From the IMG/VR virus record IMGVR_UViG_3300024999_000049, positions 56,194 to 120,193 of that record: 64,000 nt of DNA, one strand, 5' to 3'. This DNA is from a virus. The position numbers and the translations under genes were made by a program. Below are positions 40,667 to 50,738 of the stretch, one piece after another (the first letter of the stretch is position 1; each line of letters begins with the position of its first letter). The notes under the pieces are model-generated. The model searched no databases. It saw only the letters and a program-made list of their open reading frames with translations, and was not told the origin of the DNA.

Positions 40667-42505
40667 TTGAGTGAGAGTGAAATAGTATCTTTTGCAGTAC
40701 AAAAAGTAAATAAGTTAAAAGAAGATGACAGATTTATATATTTAGATATGCAAATTGCATTGGTAGGACTGAACTCGAATAAGAGTTTTATTTCTAAATC
40801 TGCTTATGATGATGCAAAACCAACAATTGAGTATATTCCAATATGTGCTACACTTGCTTCAAATAAAAAAGATTTTCTTGAGCATGAAGGTATTCCTAAA
40901 TTAAAATGTATTGGAGTAATTTTGTCTTTACAAGATAATAATTATAGATATGAGACTTTAGAAGATGAAAATGGAAATGATAGAGAATATATTTTTGTTA
41001 ATGGCATCATATTTAAGGAATATTGTCCCATAGAATCAAAAATTATTTTGGAAAATATTGAAAAAAGCACAAGTCTTGAAATAGAAGTTTTACAAAAGAC
41101 CAAAAAAGATGGTCTTTTTTATTTTGATAAATTTAGATATCAAAGTTGTGTGGTTATTGGGTCAAAGTATGAACCAGGAATGAAGGATTCTCATCTTGAA
41201 GTTGCTTCTGATTACAAAGAAAAATATAGTCAAGATATTGAAAAAATTAAATATGTTTTCTCAAAACAAACTACAGATACCGACAATAAATTTCAATTAG
41301 GAGACAGCGTAATCCCAACAGAATTACATATGCCTGAACACGAAGGGAAAATAGGAATAATTTCTGAGGTGAGAAATGGTAATTATTATGCAATAAAATT
41401 TACTGATACCGATGAACAACATGAATGGTATGCAGAAGATGAATTAAAGATTGCTGATAAAGACACAGAAGAATTTATATCCAAAGATGAAATTGGTATT
41501 AATGAAAAAATTAATATAGATTTACAAAAAGAAAATTTCAAAGAAAGTGAGGTTGATAAAATGGCTTTTAACAAAGAAGAATTTACACAAAAATTTGGCT
41601 TAACTGCAAATCAATTAAGAGATTCAATGAATGAAGCATGTAACAGTATAAAATATAAATCTGGAGATTATGAATATACAAAATATTGGGTTTCGGATTA
41701 TGATGAAAAATATGCTTATTCGTATGATTATGAGTTGAACAAGTATATGGCTCTATCATATAAAATGGAAGATGGAAAATGTCTCTTAGATTTTGCTGGT
41801 GCAAAACCTGCCAAAACAATGCAAACATGGATAGTAGAGGGTGAAGAAGATGGTGAAATGCCTGAACCGTCTATACTAGAAGAATTGTTAGCTAAAATTC
41901 TTGAAAAAGTTTCTGCTGAAAAAGTTGATTTTGCTGCTAAAGTTGAATCTGAAAAAGAAACAATGAAAGCTGAATTTTCTCAAGAAAAAGAAACAATGAA
42001 AGAAACAATGACAGGGACAATAAAAGAAACTGTGAAAGCAGAATTTGCTATTCAAATAGATGAAAAGCAGAATTCTATTGTTTCATTGGGTCAAGAATTG
42101 GATGGTTTGAAAGAACAATTTACTGCAAAAGAAACAGAAATAGAAACCTTTAAATCTGAAGTTGCAACTTTCAAGAATGAAAATGAAACTCTTAAATCTG
42201 ATATTGCTAAATTTGCTAAAGAAAAGAAAGAAACACATGCAGAAGTTATTCTTTCTAAATTTGCAAAGAAAATTAGTGAAGATGAAAGAAAAGAATTATT
42301 TGGAAAACTTGAAAAGTTTAGCACAGTTGAAGATTTTGAGAAAGAAGTTAAAGCTTTTGTTTGTGATAAATATGAAGCTGAAACCAAAGGAAAAGGCAAT
42401 AAAGAATTTACCACTTATTCACGTATGAGCGTGAATACAACTATTGATGTTAAGTCTGATGGTAATCATTGGACGGATTACATAAAAGAATATAAACAAG
42501 AATAA
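40667..42505 (+). CDS. scaffold-like protein with long coiled coil
   Basis: 612 residues, TTG start after GGAGGTGAG. Residues 1-280 are globular and acidic. About 395-545 are a Glu/Lys-rich coiled coil (KVESEKETMKAEFSQEKETM, TKETVKAEF-type repeats), then a short helical tail ending NHWTDYIKEYKQE. Position between portal and capsid genes and the coiled coil fit an internal scaffold that the ClpP-like protease removes. An N-terminal non-scaffold domain is unusual and may be a fusion. No protease motif is seen here. Confidence 0.55.
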   Translation: MSESEIVSFAVQKVNKLKEDDRFIYLDMQIALVGLNSNKSFISKSAYDDAKPTIEYIPICATLASNKKDFLEHEGIPKLKCIGVILSLQDNNYRYETLEDENGNDREYIFVNGIIFKEYCPIESKIILENIEKSTSLEIEVLQKTKKDGLFYFDKFRYQSCVVIGSKYEPGMKDSHLEVASDYKEKYSQDIEKIKYVFSKQTTDTDNKFQLGDSVIPTELHMPEHEGKIGIISEVRNGNYYAIKFTDTDEQHEWYAEDELKIADKDTEEFISKDEIGINEKINIDLQKENFKESEVDKMAFNKEEFTQKFGLTANQLRDSMNEACNSIKYKSGDYEYTKYWVSDYDEKYAYSYDYELNKYMALSYKMEDGKCLLDFAGAKPAKTMQTWIVEGEEDGEMPEPSILEELLAKILEKVSAEKVDFAAKVESEKETMKAEFSQEKETMKETMTGTIKETVKAEFAIQIDEKQNSIVSLGQELDGLKEQFTAKETEIETFKSEVATFKNENETLKSDIAKFAKEKKETHAEVILSKFAKKISEDERKELFGKLEKFSTVEDFEKEVKAFVCDKYEAETKGKGNKEFTTYSRMSVNTTIDVKSDGNHWTDYIKEYKQE

Positions 42506-42533
42506 TAAGGGATTGAAAGGATGGTAATATAAT

Positions 42534-43049
42534 ATGGCTAATATCGTTGAGATCATGGGCGAAATAATTGATGATGGTGAAGTATTAAGTGTACAACATG
42601 CTACACTTGCACTTGATGACGGTTATGTAGGTGAACTTACTGGCTTGGTATCTGGAGAGAGGGATTTATATACAATTGCTACAGCTGATGCTGTGACTAC
42701 TGATGAAGTAGTAATGGTTGTTGGTGCAGAAGTATATATTGATGCAAATGGATTTAGAAGTCCTTTGCATAATAAAGCTAGTTTCACTTATATCGCAACT
42801 AGGCCTGTAAGAGCTTATAGAATGAGGGTTGGTAGAAGGGTTAAGATTAATACTTCTGGTATTACTGGAACACCTGTAGCTGGACAATATGTAATACCAG
42901 TCAATGGTACTTTTGTACTTGCTGCTGCTGCTGATTTAACTGGTGCTACTAGATTAGCATTTGTAGTTGAAGAAACTGGAGCTACTTGTAATATATTTAC
43001 AGGTAAAACTGCTGTTCCTGCTACAATACTTAGAGTTGTTAAAGCGTAA
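42534..43049 (+). CDS. head decoration-like or minor capsid protein
   Basis: 171 residues of beta-rich, Gly/Thr/Val-rich sequence (GEVLSVQHATLALDDGYVGE, VAGQYVIPVNGTFVLAAAAD). Small beta-barrel plan and position directly before the capsid gene fit a decoration (cement) protein. GGATGG site. Assigned from context. Confidence 0.55.
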   Translation: MANIVEIMGEIIDDGEVLSVQHATLALDDGYVGELTGLVSGERDLYTIATADAVTTDEVVMVVGAEVYIDANGFRSPLHNKASFTYIATRPVRAYRMRVGRRVKINTSGITGTPVAGQYVIPVNGTFVLAAAADLTGATRLAFVVEETGATCNIFTGKTAVPATILRVVKA

Positions 43050-43085
43050 TTAAATAAATATAATAAGAGAGGATGGTAATAATAT

Positions 43086-44198
43086 ATGATGATGAATAGA
43101 CTTGCTACGTTTTCAAAGAAACAAGTAGCTACAGTAGAATTAGGAAAAGAATTATACAAACATTATTTGTATGAAAAAGAAAACACTAATGGCAGATATG
43201 ATAGATTTCAGACATTTGCTAAAACTGCTGATGAAGCTGGGCATATGGTTTCATATGCTGACAAAAACAAGTTGTTCCACAATATGCTTGTAGATGAAGC
43301 ATATGAGATTTCTGGACTTAATAAAGAGAGGTTTTCTGTAATAGATGCCTTTACATTCCAGAATTTTGAAAGAGCATATTTTGCTGTTTTGGAAGAAACT
43401 CTTAATGTAGTTAATACTAAGGCAGAAATTGAACAGGCTCTTAATTTCGTAGAAGTAAAGAGTTTGGCTGAAGGGGATAGTTTGACTTTCCACATTCCTT
43501 CAAACCATTTGCTTTCTGTTTCTACAGTAGCTAATGGCGTTAGAAACGTTCACTTCCAGAAATTATGGGAAGAAGATGTTACTCTCGTGCCAAAAGTGAA
43601 AAAGGCGGGGATCGCCGTGGATGTATATCGTGTAGCAACGGGTATGTATGATTATGGTCATCTGATTAATCAGGTTGTTAAATCATTCATAGTTAAATTG
43701 CAACAAGAAGCTATTGATATCGTTTACGGTGCGTATAGTACGCTCGCCACAGGCTTCAAAGAAAGTACCTTTGCCCAGGACTCTTACATCAGGTTGGCTG
43801 AAAAAGTTGAAGCTGCTAATGGTTCTCCTGTAATCGCTATAGGTACAAAAACGGCATTAAATGTTGTACTTCCGACGTCGGATTACTTGAAGTTTGCTGC
43901 GGGTGCAGAGTATCTTGGAGAAGGTTACATACAAGCTCCGTTTGGAATTCAAACTTTGAGACTTGCTCAAAGCGTGAAGCCGTCTAGTGCATATGATTTC
44001 GCAATCTCAAACGACTATATTATAATGATTAGTGCTGGAACTGACAAAATATGTAAAATTGGCAAGGAAGGAAAAATGTCGATAAGACAGAGCAGAGATG
44101 GCGATTTGGCAGATAATTCCAGAAATTACACAATTACAGATAGTTGGGAATTGAAAATGGTGTCACAATCTCATTTCGGGATTATAAAAGTGCGCTGA
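43086..44198 (+). CDS. major capsid protein
   Basis: 370 residues, near the usual length of an HK97-fold capsid protein. The early acidic helix (VATVELGKELYKHYLYEKEN), a central GDSLTFHIPSNH and the late VIAIGTKTALNVVLPTSDYL then RNYTITDSWELKMV fit the E-loop, spine and A-domain order. The GC content of parts of the gene is higher than its neighbours, as is usual for a highly expressed capsid gene. It follows the scaffold-like and decoration-like genes. Confidence 0.75.
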   Translation: MMMNRLATFSKKQVATVELGKELYKHYLYEKENTNGRYDRFQTFAKTADEAGHMVSYADKNKLFHNMLVDEAYEISGLNKERFSVIDAFTFQNFERAYFAVLEETLNVVNTKAEIEQALNFVEVKSLAEGDSLTFHIPSNHLLSVSTVANGVRNVHFQKLWEEDVTLVPKVKKAGIAVDVYRVATGMYDYGHLINQVVKSFIVKLQQEAIDIVYGAYSTLATGFKESTFAQDSYIRLAEKVEAANGSPVIAIGTKTALNVVLPTSDYLKFAAGAEYLGEGYIQAPFGIQTLRLAQSVKPSSAYDFAISNDYIIMISAGTDKICKIGKEGKMSIRQSRDGDLADNSRNYTITDSWELKMVSQSHFGIIKVR

Positions 44199-44221
44199 TA
44201 GACTTATAAAAATAATTAAAT

Positions 44222-44314
44222 AATGGTTCTTATATAGATTTGCAAGTTTATATAAGGTAATTAAAAAGCACATGCCTATACATGTGCTTTTCCCATTTAT
44301 ATTTCTTATATAGG
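44222..44314 (+). ncRNA. homing-endonuclease leader RNA, copy 2
   Basis: Outer stem AATGG/CCATT (44222-44226 with 44293-44297). Hairpin 1: CTTATATA/TATATAAG (44229-44236 with 44249-44256). Hairpin 2: an 11-bp perfect stem, 44264-44274 with 44281-44291, whose 6-base loop CCTATA is fully complementary to TATAGG at 44309-44314. Closest relative is the leader at 50739. The second hairpin with its TTTT could also stop transcription from the capsid gene. Confidence 0.7.
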
Positions 44315-44330
44315 AAAGGAAATAAAAATA

Positions 44331-45629
44331 ATGAATAAATATAAAACAGTAACAAGAGAAGAATTTGAAGAGAGATTGTATAATAAACATGAGAACAATA
44401 TTACATTAATTGGTGAATATATAAATATTTCTACTAAAGCCACTTTTAAATGTCGTGTTTGCAATCATGAATGGAATCCAATACCTTCTTCTTTAATCAA
44501 ACTAAAAATTGGATGTCCAAAATGTGCAGGTAAGATGAAACTTAATTATAATTATGTAAAAGAATATATTGAATCTTTTGGATATACATTAATATCTGAT
44601 GAATATATAAATGCAAAAACAAAATTAAAAATGATATGTGATAAAGGACATGATTGTGAAATTAGTTGGGATAGTTTTAAAAGTGGTTGTAGATGTAAAA
44701 TTTGTGCTAATAATCAACCTAAAACTTATGAAGAAGTTAAAAACTATATAGAGTCATTTGATGGTTATAAATTATTATCAAAAACATATAAAAAAGCTAC
44801 AGCCAAACTTTTAATAAGATGTCCATTGGGGCATAAATTTTCAATGAATTGGAATAGCTTTCAGCAAGGTCAAAGATGCTCTGAATGTGCTAATAATATA
44901 CCTAAAAATATAAATGAAATTAGAAAATATGTTGAAAGTTTTGATTTTAAATTACCAGAACAAGAATATATTAATGTTAAAAAGAAATTAAAAATGGTTT
45001 GTCCAGAAGGTCATAATGTTAATATAAATTTTGATAATTTTCAACAAGGAAATAGGTGTGCAATATGTTCTAAAAAAGCAAAGAAAACAATTCCCGAAAT
45101 TAAAGAATATATGTTTAAAGAATCTTATTTATTATTGAGTGAAGAATATATTTCTGCACACAAAAAACTTTTAATACAATGTCCTGAAGGTCATATTTTT
45201 TCTATGGCTTGGGCAGATTTTCAACAAGGTCAAAGATGCTCCGTATGTAATGAATCTAAAGGTGAGAAACAATTAGATATTATATTTTGTAAATATAATG
45301 TTCCACATGATAAACAATGTACTTTTGATGATTTAAGAGGAGTTGGTGGTGGACTATTAAGGTTTGATTCATCTGTATTTTGGAATGAAGAAAAAACAGA
45401 TTTAAGAATGTTGATTGAGTATGATGGAATTTTTCATTATGAAAAACAATATGATGATGATGGATTTGAGACATTGCAAATACACGATAATCTTAAAAAC
45501 GAATATTGTCAAAACAACAATATAAAACTATTAAGAATCCCTTATTGGGATTTTGACAATATTGAACAAATATTAAAAAACGAATTAAAACTACAAAAAC
45601 AAGAAACCCAACAGCAAACTGCTGTATAA
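44331..45629 (+). CDS. zinc-ribbon-repeat homing endonuclease (VSR/PD-(D/E)XK-like)
   Basis: 432 residues. The N-terminal 300 contain five repeats of a zinc-ribbon unit (FKCRVCNHEWNP..CPKC, then GHDCEISWDSFKSGCRCKIC, and CPLGHKF, CPEGHNV, CPEGHIF), spaced about 55-65 residues. The C-terminal nuclease (RMLIEYDGIFHYEKQYDDDG ... LLRIPYWDFDNIEQIL) has the EYDG and RIPYWD elements of the VSR-like homing endonucleases. A free-standing mobile gene inserted between capsid and neck genes. Intact. Confidence 0.8.
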   Translation: MNKYKTVTREEFEERLYNKHENNITLIGEYINISTKATFKCRVCNHEWNPIPSSLIKLKIGCPKCAGKMKLNYNYVKEYIESFGYTLISDEYINAKTKLKMICDKGHDCEISWDSFKSGCRCKICANNQPKTYEEVKNYIESFDGYKLLSKTYKKATAKLLIRCPLGHKFSMNWNSFQQGQRCSECANNIPKNINEIRKYVESFDFKLPEQEYINVKKKLKMVCPEGHNVNINFDNFQQGNRCAICSKKAKKTIPEIKEYMFKESYLLLSEEYISAHKKLLIQCPEGHIFSMAWADFQQGQRCSVCNESKGEKQLDIIFCKYNVPHDKQCTFDDLRGVGGGLLRFDSSVFWNEEKTDLRMLIEYDGIFHYEKQYDDDGFETLQIHDNLKNEYCQNNNIKLLRIPYWDFDNIEQILKNELKLQKQETQQQTAV

Positions 45630-45696
45630 AATAAAAATAATAATCCCAAATATAAATTAGAACACAAATAATTAGATTAAAGGAGAGAAAATAAAA

Positions 45697-46494
45697 ATGG
45701 CAAGACCGACAAACGCATCAAAAGAGATAAAAGAGATAAAAGAGGTAGTAAGTAAAGAGGTAGAAACTAAGGAAACCAGTGAAATTAAAGTGGCAAACAC
45801 AATTAGCGAAGCAAACGCAATAGACTTTTCAAAAGAACTTGAACAAGCGAATGAAAAAAACAAACAATTAGAATCAAAAGTAGACAATCTTACAGCAATG
45901 TTGGAAAAACTATTGACATCTCAGGCACAAACGCAAACTAAAACTGAATCTAACTCTGAAAAAACAATTGACAATGAGGTAAAAACTAAAGGTTCAACTA
46001 AAAAATCAGGCTTTCAAGCATATGCCGAGATTGAGCCAGCGCGAAGAATATTGATCGTAAACATGATGAATGCTGGTGGAACATTTACTACATATAGTGG
46101 TAAGCCTATTAGGTTTGATAATTTTGGTCACATACAACCTGTAAGATTTGAAGAATTAGAGAGTTTAGCATCAAAGTACAGAAATTACTTTGAAAATCTC
46201 GAATTAAGGATATTAGACGAAGATGTTGTAGACGCTTTATATTTAAGGCAATTTTACAACAAATACGATATTTCTGTAGAGGAGATGGAAAAAATCATAG
46301 AACTAAATCCACAGGCTTTAGTAGAAAAGATTAAGACTTTAAGCACTCCATTACAGGAATCTGTATTATGTTTAATTATTTCCAAGGTTGCGGAGAACGA
46401 CTACAAATATATGGACAAGAACAAATGGGATGTATTAAATAACGCATTCAATATAAACATTCAAGAGTTTGCGAACAAATATGTCGTTAGGTAA
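45697..46494 (+). CDS. hypothetical head/neck-region protein with N-terminal coiled coil
   Basis: 265 residues. The first 70 are Lys/Glu-rich helix (EIKEIKEVVSKEVETKETSE), then a linker and a globular part with PIRFDNFGHIQPVRFEELES. Its place after the capsid gene suggests a structural or assembly role. AAAGGAGAG site. No family recognised. Confidence 0.5.
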   Translation: MARPTNASKEIKEIKEVVSKEVETKETSEIKVANTISEANAIDFSKELEQANEKNKQLESKVDNLTAMLEKLLTSQAQTQTKTESNSEKTIDNEVKTKGSTKKSGFQAYAEIEPARRILIVNMMNAGGTFTTYSGKPIRFDNFGHIQPVRFEELESLASKYRNYFENLELRILDEDVVDALYLRQFYNKYDISVEEMEKIIELNPQALVEKIKTLSTPLQESVLCLIISKVAENDYKYMDKNKWDVLNNAFNINIQEFANKYVVR

Positions 46495-46558
46495 TTTATC
46501 TAAAGTAAATAAATATAATAAAGCAAATAAATAAAATACAGAAAGGTTGTGGGTATGA

Positions 46559-47032
46559 TTGGCTACATCTTTTGAGTTACCATTTGAACAATTTTTACTA
46601 ATTATAGATGATCCTAGATTCATTAATAATTACACAGAAGATAATTTAGCATTAGAATTATCGAAATACATATACAGGTCAATTGGGATATGCAGAGATT
46701 ATCTTTACAAAGATATAAATAATTATACTCCAACGAGTTCTGACGGTATAACTATAGGTAGTTTCAATGATGATTTAAATTACCAAGAGATATCTTTTAT
46801 AGCTAGGGGAATGACCATCCCCTATCTTGAATTCCAATTACAGAAGCAGAAGCATTTAAATCAGATAGTATATGGTAAGGATTACAGTGTACATAGTCAA
46901 GCACAGCATATAAAGGAAGTCAGAGAGACTGTAAAGGATACTGAGAGCAGGTTAAAACAGGATATGATAATGTACTCATATCATCAAGATGCTGATAAAT
47001 TAAAGGGTTCTAGCGGGGCTAGTTCACTGTGA
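46559..47032 (+). CDS. probable head-completion/connector protein
   Basis: 157 residues, TTG start after AAAGGTTG. Helical with aromatic segments (FEQFLLIIDDPRFINNYTED, DLNYQEISFIARGMTIPYLE), and a polar C-terminus. Position right after the head genes suggests a connector (inference). Confidence 0.5.
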   Translation: MATSFELPFEQFLLIIDDPRFINNYTEDNLALELSKYIYRSIGICRDYLYKDINNYTPTSSDGITIGSFNDDLNYQEISFIARGMTIPYLEFQLQKQKHLNQIVYGKDYSVHSQAQHIKEVRETVKDTESRLKQDMIMYSYHQDADKLKGSSGASSL

Positions 47033-47067
47033 TAATTATAATTAAGAGTTAACGGAGGTGGATAGTT

Positions 47068-48282
47068 TTGAGTTTTTCTGACATAGTGAATAGTTATAAG
47101 ACCAGATTATCCATTGATGGATTAACTATTCGGGATGAATACATAAATTCACTTACAGACAGTTTTACAGATAGTTTTGATAACAATGTGAGCTACAAAG
47201 AAGTTTCTTACAAGAAGAGGAATGAGCTAAATTATACTACTGGAATTAAGGTACATGTAGTCCAAATTAAAAAAGATACAGAAAAAGTAGCCCTTGATGA
47301 TTTTAAGCGAATTGTATTTAAGGATTTAGATTTTGTATGTGAATCTGGTGATTTATTGCAGTTTTCAGGATATGAATGGTTGGTTGTAACGACAAATAAC
47401 ATTGATCATATAAAGAGTTGTATCGTAATGCAATGTAGTGGAAGTTTTATATTTACTAAAAATCATGTGAGTTATACAGTACCTTACGTATTATCGACCA
47501 GTGGGCAAGGAATGGGTTTGGATTCTGACACAATGAAATATGTTTCAGAAATATCCAACTTTATATTTATGCATATCACTGATAATTCTATTAATAGACT
47601 GATTGAAATTAGCGAAGTGATACAAATAGGGAGACGTTCTTATCGTGTAACAACGGATTCAGATATAATTACAAATGGAATATTAATCTTTAAATTAGAG
47701 GTTGTTTTAGAAGATGCAGAAACGCATGTATACACAGTGGATATATTGAATGGTGATGTAAGTATTCAGAATGGTAGTACTCTTCAAATTTTAACTGAAG
47801 TGAAAGACAACGATGATGTCATTAGTAATCCTACTTTGACTTATAGTTCAAGTAATACGGCTATAGCAAGTGTGTCAAATTCAGGTTTGGTAACGTCTGT
47901 TGCCGTTGGAAATTGTGTAATAACTGTTTCTGGATATGGTGTGTCAGATACCATGAATTTAACTATCACTTCTATTGTACAGAATAATATAACTTATACC
48001 TTAACATCTATAAGTCAACCAGATTACGAAATAAAAACAGGAATAACGAAAACTTATATTGCTAAGAAATTTAACAATGGAATAGAAGTTATAGGAATAC
48101 AATTTAATTTTGAAGTTATTGCTACTAGTGTACCAAGTTCAGCTTATACATTAAACGTTATTGATACAAATAGTTGTTCAATCAAATGCAACTCTTTCGT
48201 ACACAACATTGTACTTCGTGCTACTGAAAATGCAACAAGTAATTTTGTTGAAAAGAGCGTTAAATTGAGAAGTCCGTTGTAA
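47068..48282 (+). CDS. neck-region protein with Ig-like (BIG2) domain
   Basis: 404 residues, TTG start after GGAGGTGG. Residues 1-220 are an unrecognised beta-rich domain. Residues about 225-310 (GSTLQILTEVKDNDDVI, YSSSNTAIASVSNSGLVTSV, AVGNCVITVSGYG) form a BIG2 Ig-like domain. A further beta domain of about 90 residues closes the protein. Phage Ig-like domains on head or neck proteins are thought to bind carbohydrate or stabilise particles. Assigned from position. Confidence 0.6.
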   Translation: MSFSDIVNSYKTRLSIDGLTIRDEYINSLTDSFTDSFDNNVSYKEVSYKKRNELNYTTGIKVHVVQIKKDTEKVALDDFKRIVFKDLDFVCESGDLLQFSGYEWLVVTTNNIDHIKSCIVMQCSGSFIFTKNHVSYTVPYVLSTSGQGMGLDSDTMKYVSEISNFIFMHITDNSINRLIEISEVIQIGRRSYRVTTDSDIITNGILIFKLEVVLEDAETHVYTVDILNGDVSIQNGSTLQILTEVKDNDDVISNPTLTYSSSNTAIASVSNSGLVTSVAVGNCVITVSGYGVSDTMNLTITSIVQNNITYTLTSISQPDYEIKTGITKTYIAKKFNNGIEVIGIQFNFEVIATSVPSSAYTLNVIDTNSCSIKCNSFVHNIVLRATENATSNFVEKSVKLRSPL

Positions 48283-48300
48283 GAATATAATTTTATTATA

Positions 48301-48333
48301 GAAGGATTTGGAGGATAACCACCTCCCACCTTC
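48301..48333 (+). terminator. hairpin with two stacked stems after the BIG2-domain gene
   Basis: GAAGG-GGAGG pairs with CCTCC-CCTTC with small internal gaps, followed by TTATTTTATGTTT. Likely a partial terminator. It also exposes a copy of the ribosome-site-like GGAGG. Confidence 0.6.
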
Positions 48334-48354
48334 TTATTTTATGTTTAAAAGAAG

Positions 48355-48852
48355 GTGATTAATATAGCCAATAATTTTGAGGATTTAAGTCTTAATAAAA
48401 TAAAACTTATGGAAGCGATTTACAACAATGATAATATTACTAAAGCATTATTATATCGAAAGCAAACCCCTAGTTTTCTTGATGAAACAATAGACCCAAG
48501 TTTTGATCGTACATCACTCCTATATTCTCAGATATGGCCTTGGAAGTACATTCCGCAGATAACTGATGAAGCAAATATACATATCACTAGTAATTTTATT
48601 TTCAAACCTCATGATAATATGTATAAGGTTTCAAACTTTTATTTGTATGTTATTTCTCACAAATCTCTTATGAGTTGTGACAGTGGACTTGTAAATGACT
48701 TCATCATATCAGAATTGGATAAAATTTTTAACCAGACACGTTTGGTTGGTATAGGACGCGTTCAATTTTCGGGCATGTATGAATTTGCTACAGACAATTC
48801 ATCAACTTTTTTGGGTTCCTGCATCGAATATAAAACTTATGAGTTCAACTAG
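48355..48852 (+). CDS. hypothetical neck/tail-connector protein, 165 aa
   Basis: The start is uncertain. The GTG at 48355 overlaps its own AGAAGG site; an ATA at 48364 has ideal spacing and would give (M)ANNFEDLSL. The body, with LLYSQIWPWKYIPQITDEAN and FIFKPHDNMYKVSNFYLYVI, resembles tail-completion proteins in size and order. No firm family. Confidence 0.5.
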   Translation: MINIANNFEDLSLNKIKLMEAIYNNDNITKALLYRKQTPSFLDETIDPSFDRTSLLYSQIWPWKYIPQITDEANIHITSNFIFKPHDNMYKVSNFYLYVISHKSLMSCDSGLVNDFIISELDKIFNQTRLVGIGRVQFSGMYEFATDNSSTFLGSCIEYKTYEFN

Positions 48853-48863
48853 GAAGTGATAAT

Positions 48864-49682
48864 ATGGACAAAGAATGTTTAGAATTAATGTCTCTTGCAG
48901 GACTTCCTATTGAAATTAATAATTTGGGTAAAGTTTATCCAGTAAAATTATTAGATATTGCAGAAGTAACAGAGTATAAATATAATCAATATATAAATAT
49001 TTTATGTATTGATGTTGATAATCTTAATCTTGATAAAGAAAACAAAGATGAATTAAAAAAAAATAATGTTGATTCTTTCTCATTGATTTTACAATTATGT
49101 AAGCAGGATGAACAATATTTAGAGATAATTAAAGATGCTTTTGAGTTTTTTTTAAAACAAGAAGTTATATTTGCGCCAAATTTAGGTGCTTTTTTTATTG
49201 GTACAATTGAAAGTTTAGAAATTATTTTTAAAAATATAAAAAATGAAAAAGATTTAAAAAAAATAGAAAATATTTTATATGAAAATAGTTTCATAACAGA
49301 AAAGAAATATAAAGATTTCAAAGAAGTTTTATTATTACAAAACTGCATTGAGAATAAAAATTCAGATGATGAAAAATATGTTAATGAAAAAGCAAGAGAA
49401 ATAGCCGAAAAAATAAAAGCAGCCAAAGAAAAAATTAATAAAATTAAATCAAAGCAAGGAGATATATTATCTTTATTTGATTTAATCTCTGCTTTTGCTG
49501 GTAATTCAAAATCCACAAACATTATTAATGTATGGGATATGACAATTTTTCAATTTAACAATCAATTTAAAAGAATGCAAATGATTGAAGACTACGATAT
49601 AAATATTCGTCAATTATTGGCTGGAGCGGATTCAAAAAAGATTAATTTAGAACATTGGATTCGCAAAATAAAACAAAAATAA
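48864..49682 (+). CDS. possible tail assembly protein, 272 aa
   Basis: Helical protein with a Lys/Glu-rich helix (residues 160-195, AREIAEKIKAAKEKINKIKS) and a closing IFQFNNQFKRMQMIEDYDIN. It precedes the major tail protein, the usual site of assembly factors. No slippery-site evidence was found. Confidence 0.45.
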   Translation: MDKECLELMSLAGLPIEINNLGKVYPVKLLDIAEVTEYKYNQYINILCIDVDNLNLDKENKDELKKNNVDSFSLILQLCKQDEQYLEIIKDAFEFFLKQEVIFAPNLGAFFIGTIESLEIIFKNIKNEKDLKKIENILYENSFITEKKYKDFKEVLLLQNCIENKNSDDEKYVNEKAREIAEKIKAAKEKINKIKSKQGDILSLFDLISAFAGNSKSTNIINVWDMTIFQFNNQFKRMQMIEDYDINIRQLLAGADSKKINLEHWIRKIKQK

Positions 49683-49697
49683 TAAGGAGGAAATAAA

Positions 49698-50474
49698 ATG
49701 GGAGTAAGATATGGCGTACGTGAGATAGCGAATGTTGTTTTTAAAGACATTGCTACAGGAAAACCAGCTTTATATTTGGAATCACTTAAGACCAGTTCGA
49801 CCGAGGTATCGGCTGATGCAAATTATGCGAGAGGTGGACGTGGAAACCCTAAACGCTTGATGTGGGAATCAAATAAAGAAGTAATGTATAACATGGAAGA
49901 TGCACTCATCAGTGCGGAAGCATTGGCAATTCTTGCAGGTACTACTATTACTACAAAAATTAAACAGGTACAATATAAAGAGGTGTTAACACTTAGTTCA
50001 AGTAAAACAGTAACACTTACTAAGACACCTACTGCACAATCTGGTTTTCCTATGTTTATATTTTTAACACAAGAGGGTTATGATATTGGAATTACTATTC
50101 CAGTAAATGCAACTAATGGATATCAAATAGCTGGTACCACTATTACTTTTGCTGGTACAGTAGATAGTCATTTATTTGTAGAAGGTGACAAAGTAATTAT
50201 TGATTACTATTATGATTCAGCAGCTACAGCGAAAGAAATTATAATTGAATCTGGAAAATTTGCTGGATATTATAAAGTTGAGGCAGATACAATATGGACA
50301 AGAGAAACTGACGGTGCTTTACTTCCTGCTAAGTTTACTATGCCTAGGTGTAAGATTGCTAGTGGCTTTACTATTTCTAATGCAGCGGAGGGAGACCCTA
50401 GTGTATTCAGCTTCGTTGCTGAAGTTTTTCCTAATAGTGATGATCAAATGGTAATCATTGACATTATCGAATAA
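49698..50474 (+). CDS. probable major tail (tube) protein
   Basis: 258 residues. The signature NPKRLMWESNKEVMYNMEDALIS (GNP...W.....V...MEDALIS) resembles a family of phage tail tube/structural proteins in Firmicutes. Beta-rich, Thr- and Gly-rich, then GDPSVFSFVAEVFPNSDDQM. It follows the neck genes. GGAGG site. Strongest tail candidate in the window. Confidence 0.6.
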   Translation: MGVRYGVREIANVVFKDIATGKPALYLESLKTSSTEVSADANYARGGRGNPKRLMWESNKEVMYNMEDALISAEALAILAGTTITTKIKQVQYKEVLTLSSSKTVTLTKTPTAQSGFPMFIFLTQEGYDIGITIPVNATNGYQIAGTTITFAGTVDSHLFVEGDKVIIDYYYDSAATAKEIIIESGKFAGYYKVEADTIWTRETDGALLPAKFTMPRCKIASGFTISNAAEGDPSVFSFVAEVFPNSDDQMVIIDIIE

Positions 50475-50494
50475 TTTAATTGGAGGTAAATTCT

Positions 50495-50704
50495 ATGAAA
50501 GAATCTTCAATAAAGGAGAGTACAAAGAATAAAATTTTAACGATCAAAGTAAAATGTCCTATTGTAGAATGGCTTGAGAATGATACATATATATTATTAA
50601 ATAATATGGTATATAGTATTGAAAATTCAAAAATCAAAGAAAACAATGGAGCATTTGTTGTAGTTGAATATGTAATTAACGATGGGAATATAGAATTTAT
50701 TTAA
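50495..50704 (+). CDS. hypothetical protein, 69 aa
   Basis: Start at MKESSIKESTKNKILTIKVK after GGAGGTAA. Beta-rich small protein directly after the tail gene. Function unknown. Confidence 0.5.
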   Translation: MKESSIKESTKNKILTIKVKCPIVEWLENDTYILLNNMVYSIENSKIKENNGAFVVVEYVINDGNIEFI

Positions 50705-50738
50705 TTTTATATTTCAAAAACAACAGAGTAAATATAAT

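Noticed and set aside
40667-42505. Protease domain in the scaffold-like protein
   Set aside because: No Ser/His motif was found, and a separate ClpP-type protease gene is present.
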